Part shown: one piece after another, positions 37,347-45,919 of the stretch
Position numbering within the stretch: the first letter of the stretch is position 1
Layout: each line of letters starts with the position of its first letter
NCBI GenBank assembly: GCA_913043285.1
Contig: CAJWML010000006.1
Span: 115,100-179,099 of the forward strand
Length of the DNA stretch: 64,000 nucleotides
Source: CAKZNE01 sp002695025
GTDB taxonomy: Bacteria; Bacteroidota; Bacteroidia; Flavobacteriales; Schleiferiaceae
Direction of reading: 5' to 3'
The notes under the pieces: generated by a model
Told to the model about the DNA's origin: nothing
The model's database searches: none
Seen by the model: the letters and a program-made list of their open reading frames with translations, nothing else
Made by a program: the position numbers and the translations under genes

Positions 37347-38651
37347 GTGTCCAATATAGTAGCCATTGTAGGTCGCCCCAATGTGGGTAAATCCACCCTC
37401 TTTAATCGTCTTACCGAAAAGCGGGAAGCCATCGTAGATTCTGTGTCCGGTGTTACCCGCGACCGTATTTATGGCCGTGCTGATTGGATAGGGCGTGAGT
37501 TCTCCGTAATTGATACCGGGGGGTATATCACGGGTTCGGATGATATTTTTGAAGGTGAAATCCGCAAGCAGGTGGAAATTGCCATCGAAGAAGCCCAGGT
37601 GATCCTCTTTGTGGTGGATGCCGAGATGGGCGTTACATCTATGGACAAAGAAGTAGCTTCGCTCTTGCGAAGAACCAAGAAGAAGGTTTTCCTCGTAGCC
37701 AATAAGGTAGATAATGCCATGCGTCAAACCATGAGTGCTGAGTTTTACAGCCTGGGGCTGGGGGACATGTATAATATTTCCGCCATCAACGGTTCAGGCA
37801 CCGGTGAATTACTGGATGAACTGGTAGCAGCCCTTCCGGAAGAGAAGGACGAGGAAGACCTGGATCTTCCGCGTATTGCGGTGGTGGGCCGCCCCAACGT
37901 GGGTAAATCCTCTTTTATCAATGCTCTTACCGGTGAAGAGAGGAATATCGTAACCGATATTGCCGGTACTACCCGTGATGCCATCAATACCCGTTATAAA
38001 TTATACGGTAAGGATTTTTTACTGGTAGATACAGCGGGCTTGCGTAAGAAGTCCAAAGTGCATGAAAACCTGGAATTTTATTCGGTGATGCGCTCGGTAC
38101 GGGCTATAGAAAGTGCAGATGTGTGCCTGCTTATTATTGATGCGGATCGTGGTTTTGAGGGCCAGGACCTGTCCATTTTCAGTTTGATTGAAAAAAACAA
38201 GAAAGGTGTGGTTCTCCTGGTTAACAAATGGGACTTGATCGAAAAGGACACCAAAACGGCTGATCAGTTCAAGAAGTATATCCTGAAAAAACTGGAACCC
38301 TTTACCGATATTCCGGTGATCTTTATCTCGGCTCTCAACAAGCAACGCATCTTCCAGGCGGTGGAAGAGGCTATGAGGGTGTACGAAAGGCGGAGTTCCC
38401 GCATCAGTACCAGTAAGCTGAATGATATAATGCTGCCCATTATAGAAAGTAATCCTCCGCCTTCTATTAAAGGAAAATACATCAAGATCAAATTTTGCAC
38501 ACAGCTACCTACTGTAACACCTTCCTTTGCGTTTTTTGCCAATTTACCGCAATATGTAAAGGAGCCTTATAAGCGTTTCCTGGAAAATAAAATGCGTGAC
38601 CAGTTTGATTTTAAGGGTGTGCCGATACAGGTGTATCTCCGAAAAAAGTAG
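37347..38651 (+). CDS. der: Ribosome-associated GTPase Der (EngA)
   Basis: 434 aa from GTG 37347, giving MSNIVAIVGRPNVGKSTLFNRL, the family N-terminus. Two GTPase domains in tandem: GRPNVGKST with NKVD near 119, and GRPNVGKSS near 183 with NKWDL near 297. A C-terminal KH-like domain contains PPSIKGKYIKIKFCTQ. Needed for 50S assembly. The frame extends 12 codons further upstream to a TTG-type start but overlaps the promoter. Confidence 0.96.
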   Translation: MSNIVAIVGRPNVGKSTLFNRLTEKREAIVDSVSGVTRDRIYGRADWIGREFSVIDTGGYITGSDDIFEGEIRKQVEIAIEEAQVILFVVDAEMGVTSMDKEVASLLRRTKKKVFLVANKVDNAMRQTMSAEFYSLGLGDMYNISAINGSGTGELLDELVAALPEEKDEEDLDLPRIAVVGRPNVGKSSFINALTGEERNIVTDIAGTTRDAINTRYKLYGKDFLLVDTAGLRKKSKVHENLEFYSVMRSVRAIESADVCLLIIDADRGFEGQDLSIFSLIEKNKKGVVLLVNKWDLIEKDTKTADQFKKYILKKLEPFTDIPVIFISALNKQRIFQAVEEAMRVYERRSSRISTSKLNDIMLPIIESNPPPSIKGKYIKIKFCTQLPTVTPSFAFFANLPQYVKEPYKRFLENKMRDQFDFKGVPIQVYLRKK

Positions 38652-38703
38652 GCGCGCAAACTTATTGTTGCAAATGGCCGTTACTTCCACATAATTCCGG
38701 TTT

Positions 38704-39129
38704 ATGAAAAAGTTAATCGCAGTCCTTTTTTTGGCAGTTTCACTTCCTGCTTTTAGCCAGAATATTCATGTAACGGTCACTGGCGTGGAAAACTCAAAGG
38801 GGAAGTTAATGCTAGGGGTTTTCACCAGCAATGAAAATTTTAAAGAGGAAAAGCCGGTGAAAAAGATGAGCTTTTCCAAGACTAAATTCAGTAATGGAAA
38901 ACTGAGCTTTAGTTTGTCTTTAGAGCCAGGTACTTATGGTCTTTCGGTTTATGATGATGAGAACAGTAATCAAAAAATGGATTACAACTGGGTTCATATC
39001 CCGGTAGAGGGTTTTGGCTTTTCAGACTTCTACCTTTCAGGAATGTCACGCCCCACTTTTGATGACTTTAAGTTTACGGTGAAAGAGGGAGAGTCTAAGC
39101 GTATAACCATTAAGATGCGGTATTTGTAG
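38704..39129 (+). CDS. Exported DUF2141 protein
   Basis: 141 aa. Signal peptide 1-19 (LPAFSQ), then a single DUF2141 beta-sandwich: VTGVENSKGKLMLGVF, LEPGTYGLSVYDDENSNQKMDYN, and GMSRPTFDDFKFTV. Periplasmic or secreted; function of the family unknown. A perfect inverted repeat follows the stop. Confidence 0.9.
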   Translation: MKKLIAVLFLAVSLPAFSQNIHVTVTGVENSKGKLMLGVFTSNENFKEEKPVKKMSFSKTKFSNGKLSFSLSLEPGTYGLSVYDDENSNQKMDYNWVHIPVEGFGFSDFYLSGMSRPTFDDFKFTVKEGESKRITIKMRYL

Positions 39130-39132
39130 AAA

Positions 39133-39171
39133 TACCACTTTGCAAAATCTTTCAGGTTTCGCAAAGTGGTA
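39133..39171. terminator. Inverted repeat between convergent genes
   Basis: Perfect 11-bp arms TACCACTTTGC and GCAAAGTGGTA with a 17-nt loop. Lies between the DUF2141 gene (plus) and the decayed gene (minus). It lacks a T-run on either side, so a shared terminator is likely but not certain. Confidence 0.5.
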
Positions 39172-39183
39172 AACTTAAAGCTG

Positions 39184-39511
39184 TTATTCCGGTACTTTTG
39201 TCCAGACAATAGTTTTGCTGATAAAACCTTTATGAGCAACCACCTCAAGACCTTCATCCGTAAGTGTTAATTCACAGTCTGCTTCGCTGCTGCTACCCGG
39301 TTTTGAAATGGTGCCTTCCCAATTCCCATCTTTAAAAGTTACATCCTTCAGGATAGTGTACTTTTTATTTTCTGACGTGCCTACAAAAGAGTCTTCCTTT
39401 TTAGAGATAACCACAATATTTACCCTGGGCAGTTTTCCATTTTCCGCTAAAGTCATCACTGGCTTTTTGAGCAAATGAAGCTACTGTGCTAATCAGTATT
39501 ATGTAAGCGCT
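39184..39511 (-). pseudogene. Frameshifted exported protein gene, DUF2147-like
   Basis: The 3' part reads, in one frame, VVISKKEDSFVGTSENKKY, DGNWEGTISKPGSS and ISKTIVWTKVPE, resembling the C-terminal half of DUF2147-type small exported proteins. The expected N-terminus is found directly upstream in another frame: a signal-peptide-like IILISTVASFAQ followed by KASDDFSGKWKTAQGK, which then hits a stop. Joining the two near 39412-39424 restores a family-like GKW...IVVISK continuity. No ATG, GTG or TTG starts the signal-peptide frame (an ATA stands where a start would fit). So at least one frameshift and probably a lost start. A sequencing error could explain the frameshift but not the missing start. 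Confidence 0.6.
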
Positions 39512-39589
39512 GGATGTAAGTTGATCTTAAGAGTGGTGAATTTGTCAACTACCTGAATCTTTCGGTTTACTTCCTTTTTACCCTGATTT

Positions 39590-40369
39590 CTAATTCTGCA
39601 ACCTCAAATTGGTAATGCTACGCTTTACAGCCACTTCATTGCCTTGTCGGTTTGGAAAAACAGCAAAAACGTGCATAGATGCGTCCAAGTAATAGCCGGG
39701 CTCAACCTTAAAGGTTACCGATCGCTGCCCGTGCGGTAGCTGAAAGGGACGGAGGCTTGTTTGGGAGTTCCATAAACTATCGTTGGGCAAAAGGTAGAAG
39801 GTTGCACCCCCTTTGTCAGGTTCCAGGTTAAATTCCAGGGTGTAGGTGTTATTTTCACTCAGATGGTTAAGGTGTTTTACCTTTATTTCAGGATTGGGTA
39901 CGGGTTTGCCCAGGTAGTCTTTTTCAAGATAGCCAGGAAGGGGCAGGTTATGGTCATAATTGATCACCATACTGGCTTTGCCACTTTTAAAATAGCGCGT
40001 ATAGATACCATGCTTTTTGCCTTGATCATAGTTTACTTCGCGCTCCAGCCTGCCCTGGCGATCGTATACTTTGGCGGTGCCGTGTAAAACATCGTTTTGG
40101 TAATACGACTCTTTCCAGATCGAGCCATCCGGGTAGTACGCCCGGCTCAGACCGTTCTTTTTGCCATCCTCGTACTTAAGTTCTGCACTCGTGCCAATCT
40201 GCTTGTTTTCCTGGGTAATCGTGCCATTAAGCACGGGCTTTTCCTTTTGAACAGCTTCCTCCTTTTTATTTGATTCCTGCAGCTGCTTCAGTGCTTTCCC
40301 TAATTCCTGGCCTCCCTGGTAGCAGCTGGAGGTGATGATCAAAATGAAAAGGAACGGCTTAAGCCTCAT
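39590..40369 (-). CDS. Lipoprotein with MORN-like repeats
   Basis: 259 aa. Lipobox IITSS-Cys16. After a helical stretch come MORN/YwqK-type beta-hairpin repeats at about 60-135 (GKKNGLSRAYYPDGSIWKE; GTAKVYDRQGRLEREVNYD; GKKHGIYTRYFKSGKA). The C-terminal 110 residues form a separate beta-rich domain. Outer-membrane or periplasmic, function unknown. Overlaps the end of gldA by 11 bp, so it is cotranscribed with it. Confidence 0.85.
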   Translation of the reverse strand: MRLKPFLFILIITSSCYQGGQELGKALKQLQESNKKEEAVQKEKPVLNGTITQENKQIGTSAELKYEDGKKNGLSRAYYPDGSIWKESYYQNDVLHGTAKVYDRQGRLEREVNYDQGKKHGIYTRYFKSGKASMVINYDHNLPLPGYLEKDYLGKPVPNPEIKVKHLNHLSENNTYTLEFNLEPDKGGATFYLLPNDSLWNSQTSLRPFQLPHGQRSVTFKVEPGYYLDASMHVFAVFPNRQGNEVAVKRSITNLRLQN

Positions 40370-41270
40370 GCTTCTGGGTTAATTTCTGGAATACATTTTC
40401 AAGCTTCTGATCCTTTTGTCGGAGTTCCAGCACGACCATTTCCTGGGACACGGCATATTTGAAAACGGTATTGCGGATGTCATGCTCTTTTAGAGCGGTA
40501 AGTTGCCATTTTCGTCCATCGCCCTGGTCTTCTGCCAGTCTTATGCCTTCCAGCTTTTTGAGTTGGGAGGCCGTAGTAGTTTTGTCAAACTCCACTATAA
40601 ATACACGGTCATCCAGTAGTTCTGTAAGCACTTTGGTGGAGCTGTCCGTAACGATCTTACCATTGTTGATAATGATCACCCGGTTGCAGAGTAGTTCCAC
40701 CTCCTGCATAATATGGGTGGACAGCATTACCGTTTTGGCCTGGCCTATTTCCTTGATAAGGTTTCGGATCTCTACCAGTTGGTTAGGATCCAGACCAGTG
40801 GTGGGCTCATCCAGTATCAGCACTTCGGGATCATGAAGCAGAGCGGCTGCCAGACCGGCCCTTTGCCGGTAACCCTTAGAGAGTTGCCCGAGCTTCTTAT
40901 GCTTTTCTGGCTCCAGCCCGGTCTTCCGGATCATCTCCGGGATACGGTCTTTACTTACCTTATGCACACCGGCCATAAAAGCCAAGTACTCCTTTACGTA
41001 CATTTCCAGATAAAGAGGATTGTGTTCCGGCAGGTAGCCCACTTTTTTGCGGATGGTAATGCTGTCATCCTGGGTATCAATACCACAAACTCTGGCCGTT
41101 CCTTCACTCTGCGGAATGTAGCAGGTGAGTATCTTCATCATCGTGGATTTTCCGGCTCCGTTGGGCCCTAAAAACCCAACTATCTCGCCCGTTCCAATGG
41201 AAAAACTAACGTCATCCAGGGCTTTCTGCTCTCCGTAGAGCTTGGTTACATTCTGTACTTCAATGGACAT
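40359..41270 (-). CDS. gldA: Gliding motility ABC transporter ATP-binding protein GldA
   Basis: 303 aa ABC ATPase; full similarity to GldA along its length, starting MSIEVQNVTKLYGEQKAL. Walker A GPNGAGKST near 35-43, signature LSKGYRQRAGLA near 133, Walker B VLILDEPTTGLD near 155-166, switch His in LSTHIMQEVE, and an extra C-terminal domain of about 80 residues. GldA pairs with GldF and GldG in Flavobacterium; those genes are not in this window. Followed by an overlapping lipoprotein gene. Confidence 0.9.
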   Translation of the reverse strand: MSIEVQNVTKLYGEQKALDDVSFSIGTGEIVGFLGPNGAGKSTMMKILTCYIPQSEGTARVCGIDTQDDSITIRKKVGYLPEHNPLYLEMYVKEYLAFMAGVHKVSKDRIPEMIRKTGLEPEKHKKLGQLSKGYRQRAGLAAALLHDPEVLILDEPTTGLDPNQLVEIRNLIKEIGQAKTVMLSTHIMQEVELLCNRVIIINNGKIVTDSSTKVLTELLDDRVFIVEFDKTTTASQLKKLEGIRLAEDQGDGRKWQLTALKEHDIRNTVFKYAVSQEMVVLELRQKDQKLENVFQKLTQKHEA

Positions 41271-41403
41271 ACTATACTTGCGGATTATAGGTTTTGCTAA
41301 AGTACGGGAAATGTAAGGAGCATGCCAGTATACCCCTTCCGTTACGGTAATTTAAAGGCAAGGGATGTTTCTGCTTGGCTGGAATTGGATAATTTCGCCT
41401 CTC

Positions 41404-42351
41404 ATGAAAGAAGGAACGGTCATAAAATCTACTGGTAGCTGGTACCATGTGCGCTCTGAAGATAAATTGTGGGAGTGCCGTATTAAAGGGCGCATTCGCC
41501 TGGAAGGTATTAAAAGTACCAATCCCGTTTCCGTTGGGGACGTGGTTGATTTTGAACCGGAGGAAGGGGAAGGGGATAAAGGGGTGATTACGGCCATCCA
41601 CGACCGCAGGAATTACATTGTCCGTAAATCCGTAAACCTTTCCAAACGTACCCATGTAATTGCCGCCAACCTGGATCAGGCCATACTCATCGCTACCCTG
41701 GAATTTCCCAAAACCTATCCCCGTTTTATTGACCGTTTCCTGCTTACCGCAGAGGCTTATGATATACCTGGGGTATTGGTTTTTAATAAGTACGACCTGT
41801 ACAGTGATGAGATGTTGGATGAGCTGGAGTACCTGAGTATCGTATACCGTGATGCCGGTTATAAGGTTCTCACTACTTCCGCTGCCAACGGGCACGGTAT
41901 GGAGGCTTTCCGGGAGATGCTGAAGGATAAGACCAGTTTGCTAAGCGGGCATTCAGGGGTCGGTAAATCCACCCTTATCAATTATCTGGAGCCTGGCCTT
42001 GATCTTAAGACGGAGCGTATTTCAGATACCCATCTCCAGGGGCAGCACACCACTACCTTTGCCGAGATGCATGAGCTTGGCTTTGGCGGGTATATCATAG
42101 ATACCCCCGGTATTCGCGGCTTCGGACTGGTGGATATGGAAAAGGAGGAGATCGGGGATTATTTTCCGGAAATATTCCGGCTAAAGTCTGAATGCCGTTT
42201 TCATAACTGCCTGCACCTGGAAGAACCGGGCTGTGCGGTTAAAGAAGCGGTTGAAAATGCCCGATTGCCTTTAAGTCGCTATGAGAGCTACGTAGCCCTG
42301 GTGGAAGGTTTGGACGAAGATGATACCTACAGAACCGATCAATACAACTAA
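41404..42351 (+). CDS. rsgA: Ribosome small-subunit GTPase RsgA
   Basis: 315 aa from ATG 41404 (MKEGTVIKSTGSWY); a longer frame from 41365 is rejected because a TAATTTCG promoter-like box lies there (41390-41397). OB domain at 1-75, circularly permuted GTPase with NKYDL near 132, G1 GHSGVGKSTLIN near 183 and DTPGIRGFGL near 237. Zinc motif in CRFHNCLHLEEPGC near 264-277. Checks 30S maturation. First gene of a four-gene plus-strand operon. Confidence 0.95.
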   Translation: MKEGTVIKSTGSWYHVRSEDKLWECRIKGRIRLEGIKSTNPVSVGDVVDFEPEEGEGDKGVITAIHDRRNYIVRKSVNLSKRTHVIAANLDQAILIATLEFPKTYPRFIDRFLLTAEAYDIPGVLVFNKYDLYSDEMLDELEYLSIVYRDAGYKVLTTSAANGHGMEAFREMLKDKTSLLSGHSGVGKSTLINYLEPGLDLKTERISDTHLQGQHTTTFAEMHELGFGGYIIDTPGIRGFGLVDMEKEEIGDYFPEIFRLKSECRFHNCLHLEEPGCAVKEAVENARLPLSRYESYVALVEGLDEDDTYRTDQYN

Positions 42352-42358
42352 ATAAACC

Positions 42359-43117
42359 ATGAAAATAGTACAACTTAGTCTCACACTACTTATCTTGGCC
42401 GTAGCCTGTAAAGCACCGGAAGAACCCCGCGTGAATTACTCCGATGACCTGGTAAATGCTACCCTTTGGTACCAGAACGGTGATGAGATGAAAGCCCAAT
42501 ATCAACAGGCGTATATACGCGCGGGTGAACTCTTGCAAAAATACTTGCAGGAAACTGGAGATAGCATTCCGGCTGCCGTGATCCTGGATGTAGATGAAAC
42601 GGTGCTGGACAACAGTCCTTACGAAGCCTGGCTTATCCAGAATGGAGAGTCATACAACCCCGATAGCTGGTCCAGGTGGGTTGGTGAAGCCACAGCTGAA
42701 CCTTTACCCGGAGCTTTGGCCTTTACACAAATGGCCGATAGCCTGGGAGTGGAAGTCTTTTACATCACCAACCGGGCCCATGAACTGCTGGAACCCACCC
42801 AAAGGAATTTGGCCGAGGCAGGATTCCCACAGGCAGATGAAAAACACCTCATGCTGAAAACCAGCACCAGTGATAAGACCGAAAGGCGGGAAGCGGTAAA
42901 GAAAGATTACCGGGTGCTTTTGCTGGTAGGCGATCAGCTTACCGATTTTACGCAGGAAACGGCCTGGGACCGGGATACGGTGCGTCAACATTTCATTATG
43001 CTTCCCAACCCCATGTACGGTGGTTTCCTGGATAAAGCCTATGATAATGACTACAGCATGTCGGAGAAGGAAAAAGCCGCCAAAAGAAAGGCGGCTCTCA
43101 AACCCGCTTCCCTGTAA
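42359..43117 (+). CDS. Acid phosphatase / 5'-nucleotidase, lipoprotein e(P4) family
   Basis: 252 aa. Lipobox LAVA-Cys17, so membrane-anchored in the periplasm or at the surface. HAD-type catalytic motif ILDVDETVLDNSPY near 77-90 with nucleophile Asp, second motif FYITNRAHELLEPT near 138, Lys in SDKTERREAV, and DQLTDF. Families with this layout dephosphorylate NMN or nucleotides for uptake. Lies 7 bp after rsgA and shares a base with the dtd start. Confidence 0.9.
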   Translation: MKIVQLSLTLLILAVACKAPEEPRVNYSDDLVNATLWYQNGDEMKAQYQQAYIRAGELLQKYLQETGDSIPAAVILDVDETVLDNSPYEAWLIQNGESYNPDSWSRWVGEATAEPLPGALAFTQMADSLGVEVFYITNRAHELLEPTQRNLAEAGFPQADEKHLMLKTSTSDKTERREAVKKDYRVLLLVGDQLTDFTQETAWDRDTVRQHFIMLPNPMYGGFLDKAYDNDYSMSEKEKAAKRKAALKPASL

Positions 43118-43563
43118 TGCGGGCCCTGTTACAAAGGGTGAAGTCCGCTGCGGTGCATATTAATGACCATACTGTAGGGGCCATAGACCAGGGCTTGCTG
43201 ATATTGCTGGGCATAGAGGAGGCCGACAGCCGGGAGGATGTAGAGTGGTTGGCGCGTAAAGTTACGGGTATGCGTATTTTCAGCGATGCACAGGGCCAGA
43301 TGAACCTTTCGGTGCAGGATGTAGAGGGCGAACTGTTGGTGGTAAGCCAGTTTACCTTACATGCTTCCGTGAAAAAAGGAAACCGGCCCAGTTTCATAAA
43401 GGCCGCCAAACCGGATGTAGCTATACCTCTGTATGAAGCTTTTGTAGAAGAATGCCGCAAACACCGTCCTGTACAAACCGGTGAATTCGGGGCCGATATG
43501 AAAGTGGAGCTGGTTAATGACGGCCCGGTAACCATTTGGATAGACAGTAAAAACAAAGAATAA
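43117..43563 (+). CDS. dtd: D-aminoacyl-tRNA deacylase
   Basis: 148 aa. Removes D-amino acids mischarged on tRNA. Conserved start MRALLQRVKSAAVHI, catalytic SQFTLHASVKKGNRPSF near 76-92, and C-terminal NDGPVTIWIDS carrying the Gly-Pro cross-subunit motif region. ATG 43117 overlaps the stop of the phosphatase gene by 1 bp, and the mazG-like gene overlaps its stop. Confidence 0.96.
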   Translation: MRALLQRVKSAAVHINDHTVGAIDQGLLILLGIEEADSREDVEWLARKVTGMRIFSDAQGQMNLSVQDVEGELLVVSQFTLHASVKKGNRPSFIKAAKPDVAIPLYEAFVEECRKHRPVQTGEFGADMKVELVNDGPVTIWIDSKNKE

Positions 43564-43895
43564 TGAGCAAGGGAATTTCAGAAGTGCAGGAGATTGTGGA
43601 CCGCTGGATCAAGGATCACGGGGTGCGCTATTTCAACGAACTGACCAATATGGCCCAGCTAACCGAAGAGGTAGGTGAAGTGGCACGTATCATTGCCCGC
43701 AGGTACGGAGAGCAAAGTGAAAAGGAAAGTGATAAAGCCAAGGATTTGGGTGAAGAGCTGGCCGATGTGCTTTTTGTAACGGTATGTCTCGCCAATCAGA
43801 CCGGGGTGGATCTGCAGGATGCTTTTGACAAGCGCATGGAAAAGAAAACCAAACGCGATCACGACCGCCATCACAATAACGAGAAGCTGAAGTAA
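43563..43895 (+). CDS. MazG-like nucleotide pyrophosphohydrolase
   Basis: 110 aa, all-alpha NTP pyrophosphohydrolase. Metal-binding pattern LTEEVGEVARIIARRYGEQ followed by DLGEELADVLFVTVCLAN (ExxE and ExxD). Likely clears non-canonical dNTPs. The stop codon lies in a 27-bp palindrome shared with the converging receptor gene. Confidence 0.9.
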   Translation: MSKGISEVQEIVDRWIKDHGVRYFNELTNMAQLTEEVGEVARIIARRYGEQSEKESDKAKDLGEELADVLFVTVCLANQTGVDLQDAFDKRMEKKTKRDHDRHHNNEKLK

Positions 43896-43914
43896 GCCTT
43901 AAAGGCTTACTTCA
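43888..43914. terminator. 27-bp palindrome spanning two convergent stop codons
   Basis: Arms TGAAGTAAGCCTT and AAGGCTTACTTCA around a single central A. It contains the last codons of both the MazG-like gene (plus) and the TonB-dependent receptor (minus, EVSL-stop). It should fold in either transcript; likely a bidirectional terminator or mRNA end stabiliser. Confidence 0.6.
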
Positions 43915-45842
43915 ATCCCAGCCCATAGCCAGGCTCCGGGCAATTCCACGTTGCCGCGATCATAATAGGTCTTGTTCAAGAGGTTTTGCCCGGAAAGGGA
44001 AAAGCCAAAATTCCGCCAGGTATACAGGAGTTGGGCATCCACCAGGAATACAGAAGGGAATTCAATAAGCTCCCCCTTGGAGGCATCGGTATAGCTACCG
44101 TTGCGTTGCTGGTAGCTGCATGAGTAGCTGAGCTTTAAGCCTTTCAAAAGGCTGTGCTGGCTGCGTATAACCGCTTTATGGCGGAGAAAGTCAAATACGT
44201 ATAACGACTCGTATTCCGGGTCTTCATCATCGGTAATGCTAAAACTATAGCCTACTTCCAGAAAGTCCATTCTCAACCGCTTCTGGAAGCCCGTTCCCTT
44301 TATGCGGTAGTTCATATCCACTCCGTTAAAGTTTACGGTTGAGGTGTTGCTGGCCACCAGGTTGCAGGTGTCGCAAGCTTTTATCCAGTCAATAATATCA
44401 GTGCCTTGCCTGCGGTACAAGCTTACATTGAAAAAGTGTTTTTCCGAGAGGAATTTATAACCCAGTTCGTAATTCAGCGCATTTTCCGGGCGAAGATCCT
44501 TGCTGCCCTCGGCACCACCCAGCCGGTAGTAAAGGTCTGTATAGGAAGGAAGGCGAAAAGAACGATTAAAAGAACCGTATAATTTGTGGTTGCGATTGAT
44601 GTTGTAACCCGCGGTGAGGGCAGGGTAAAATCCTGGCTTGTAAGGTGTGGTGTAGTTGACCATCAAAGCAGCGGAAAGATCAAAACGCCCTATTTTTTTA
44701 TACTGCTGCCCGGAGAAGGAAATGCTGTGGCGGCTGGCACCCAGATTATAGGCTCCGCGTTTGCCGTTAATTGGAATGGGAGCTTCTAATGCTTCGCCAA
44801 GGTTGTTACTCACCACTTCTTCGTAACGGTATTCACCGCCCAACGAAGTTTTCCCCCATGCGGTACTGAACTCTGCTTCCACTTTTCCTCCTGCTACATC
44901 CGAGCGGTGGTAATTGTGGCCGGTGTAAAAGGAAGCGGCTGTATCGCTACCCTTTATAAAAAGGCCGTTGGTGTATTGGTAAAAGTCCGGTCCTTCACGG
45001 TACAGTTGAAACTCGTCCCAGTTCCTGCGCCAGTACACCTGCCGGTCAACCCGTACCTGGTTGCCGGATTTAAGTCCGGCATTGACAAAGAGCGTTCGTG
45101 TTTTTTCGTATTGTTCCGGGAAGTTGTCTGAATAAAAATTCTGGGCGCCAAAGTTCTGCCAGGTATAACCTCCGGAAAGGTTCAGTTGCTTCGCATCGAG
45201 TTGGATGATGCTCTCCCCATATAGGTTGGTCTGGTTGAAATCAGTATTGTGTTTAAACCCTTCAGAACCCGAAGAGCTTATGGAAAGACGGGTTTGATGC
45301 TTTTCTCCTACCAGTTGCTGGGAAAAGGAGGCCTGGTATGCGTTGAAGGAGCCTGCTTTTGCTTTTACCGAGGCTTTATCCTCGCTGGCATTTTTGGTGA
45401 TGATATTGATGGCTCCGCTGAAGGCATTGCCGCCAAAAATATAGGAGCCACCGCCCAACAGTACTTCTATGCGCTCAATATCTGATTTCTGAACGGGCAG
45501 GTTCATCAGGTGGTGCCCGGTTTGGGCATCATTGAGGCGTACCCCATTAATGAGCACCAGCACCTGCTCAAAAGTTCCGCCCCGTATGCTCAGATCGGTT
45601 TGGGTGCCAAACATGCCCCGCTGGCGCGCATCAATACCCACCACAAAATCGAGCAGTTCAGCTACGGTATTGGCAGGTGCATTCGCAATTTCATCACCTT
45701 CAATAACCTGTACATTGCGGTTGGAGCTTTGCAGGTTGGTGTTGAGCCTCGAGGCAGAAACCAGTGCGGTGTCCAGCAAGCGGTTTTGCCCGCATACAAA
45801 GGATGAGCTAAGAAGACAGATCCCCAGAATAATATTTTTCAT
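43899..45842 (-). CDS. TonB-dependent outer-membrane receptor, BtuB-like size
   Basis: 647 aa. Signal peptide 1-18 (FVCGQ). Plug domain at about 28-150 (NVQVIEGDEIANAPANTVAELLDFVVGID without its first residues; LSIRGGTFEQVLVLINGVRLND; IERIEVLLGGGSYIFGGNAFSGAINIITK in part), then a 22-strand barrel ending in Leu. No carboxypeptidase-like N-domain, so of the compact BtuB/CirA type. No riboswitch in its short leader. Substrate unknown; adjacent to the TPP-controlled receptor, but with its own promoter. Confidence 0.9.
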   Translation of the reverse strand: MKNIILGICLLSSSFVCGQNRLLDTALVSASRLNTNLQSSNRNVQVIEGDEIANAPANTVAELLDFVVGIDARQRGMFGTQTDLSIRGGTFEQVLVLINGVRLNDAQTGHHLMNLPVQKSDIERIEVLLGGGSYIFGGNAFSGAINIITKNASEDKASVKAKAGSFNAYQASFSQQLVGEKHQTRLSISSSGSEGFKHNTDFNQTNLYGESIIQLDAKQLNLSGGYTWQNFGAQNFYSDNFPEQYEKTRTLFVNAGLKSGNQVRVDRQVYWRRNWDEFQLYREGPDFYQYTNGLFIKGSDTAASFYTGHNYHRSDVAGGKVEAEFSTAWGKTSLGGEYRYEEVVSNNLGEALEAPIPINGKRGAYNLGASRHSISFSGQQYKKIGRFDLSAALMVNYTTPYKPGFYPALTAGYNINRNHKLYGSFNRSFRLPSYTDLYYRLGGAEGSKDLRPENALNYELGYKFLSEKHFFNVSLYRRQGTDIIDWIKACDTCNLVASNTSTVNFNGVDMNYRIKGTGFQKRLRMDFLEVGYSFSITDDEDPEYESLYVFDFLRHKAVIRSQHSLLKGLKLSYSCSYQQRNGSYTDASKGELIEFPSVFLVDAQLLYTWRNFGFSLSGQNLLNKTYYDRGNVELPGAWLWAGIEVSL

Positions 45843-45862
45843 GTGAGGTTGGAATTAAAAAA

Positions 45863-45884
45863 CCCTGGAACGCAGGTTCCAGGG
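45863..45884 (-). terminator. Terminator after the TPP-controlled receptor gene
   Basis: Perfect 9-bp arms CCCTGGAAC and GTTCCAGGG with a 4-nt loop; six T follow on the minus strand. Separates the two receptor genes. Confidence 0.9.
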
Positions 45885-45889
45885 CTTGG

Positions 45890-45919
45890 CGAAATTATAA
45901 ATTCTGTTTTGCTTTACAA
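45890..45919 (-). promoter_or_regulatory. Promoter of the compact TonB-dependent receptor
   Basis: On the minus strand TTG (45919-45917), 19 bp, then TAATTTCG (45897-45890), close to the TAnnTTTG consensus. It overlaps the stop codon of the upstream gene and points directly into the terminator hairpin at 45863-45884. Confidence 0.45.

Noticed and set aside
42704..42991. 95-aa minus-strand ORF in the phosphatase gene
   Set aside because: Shadow of a gene with clear HAD motifs.
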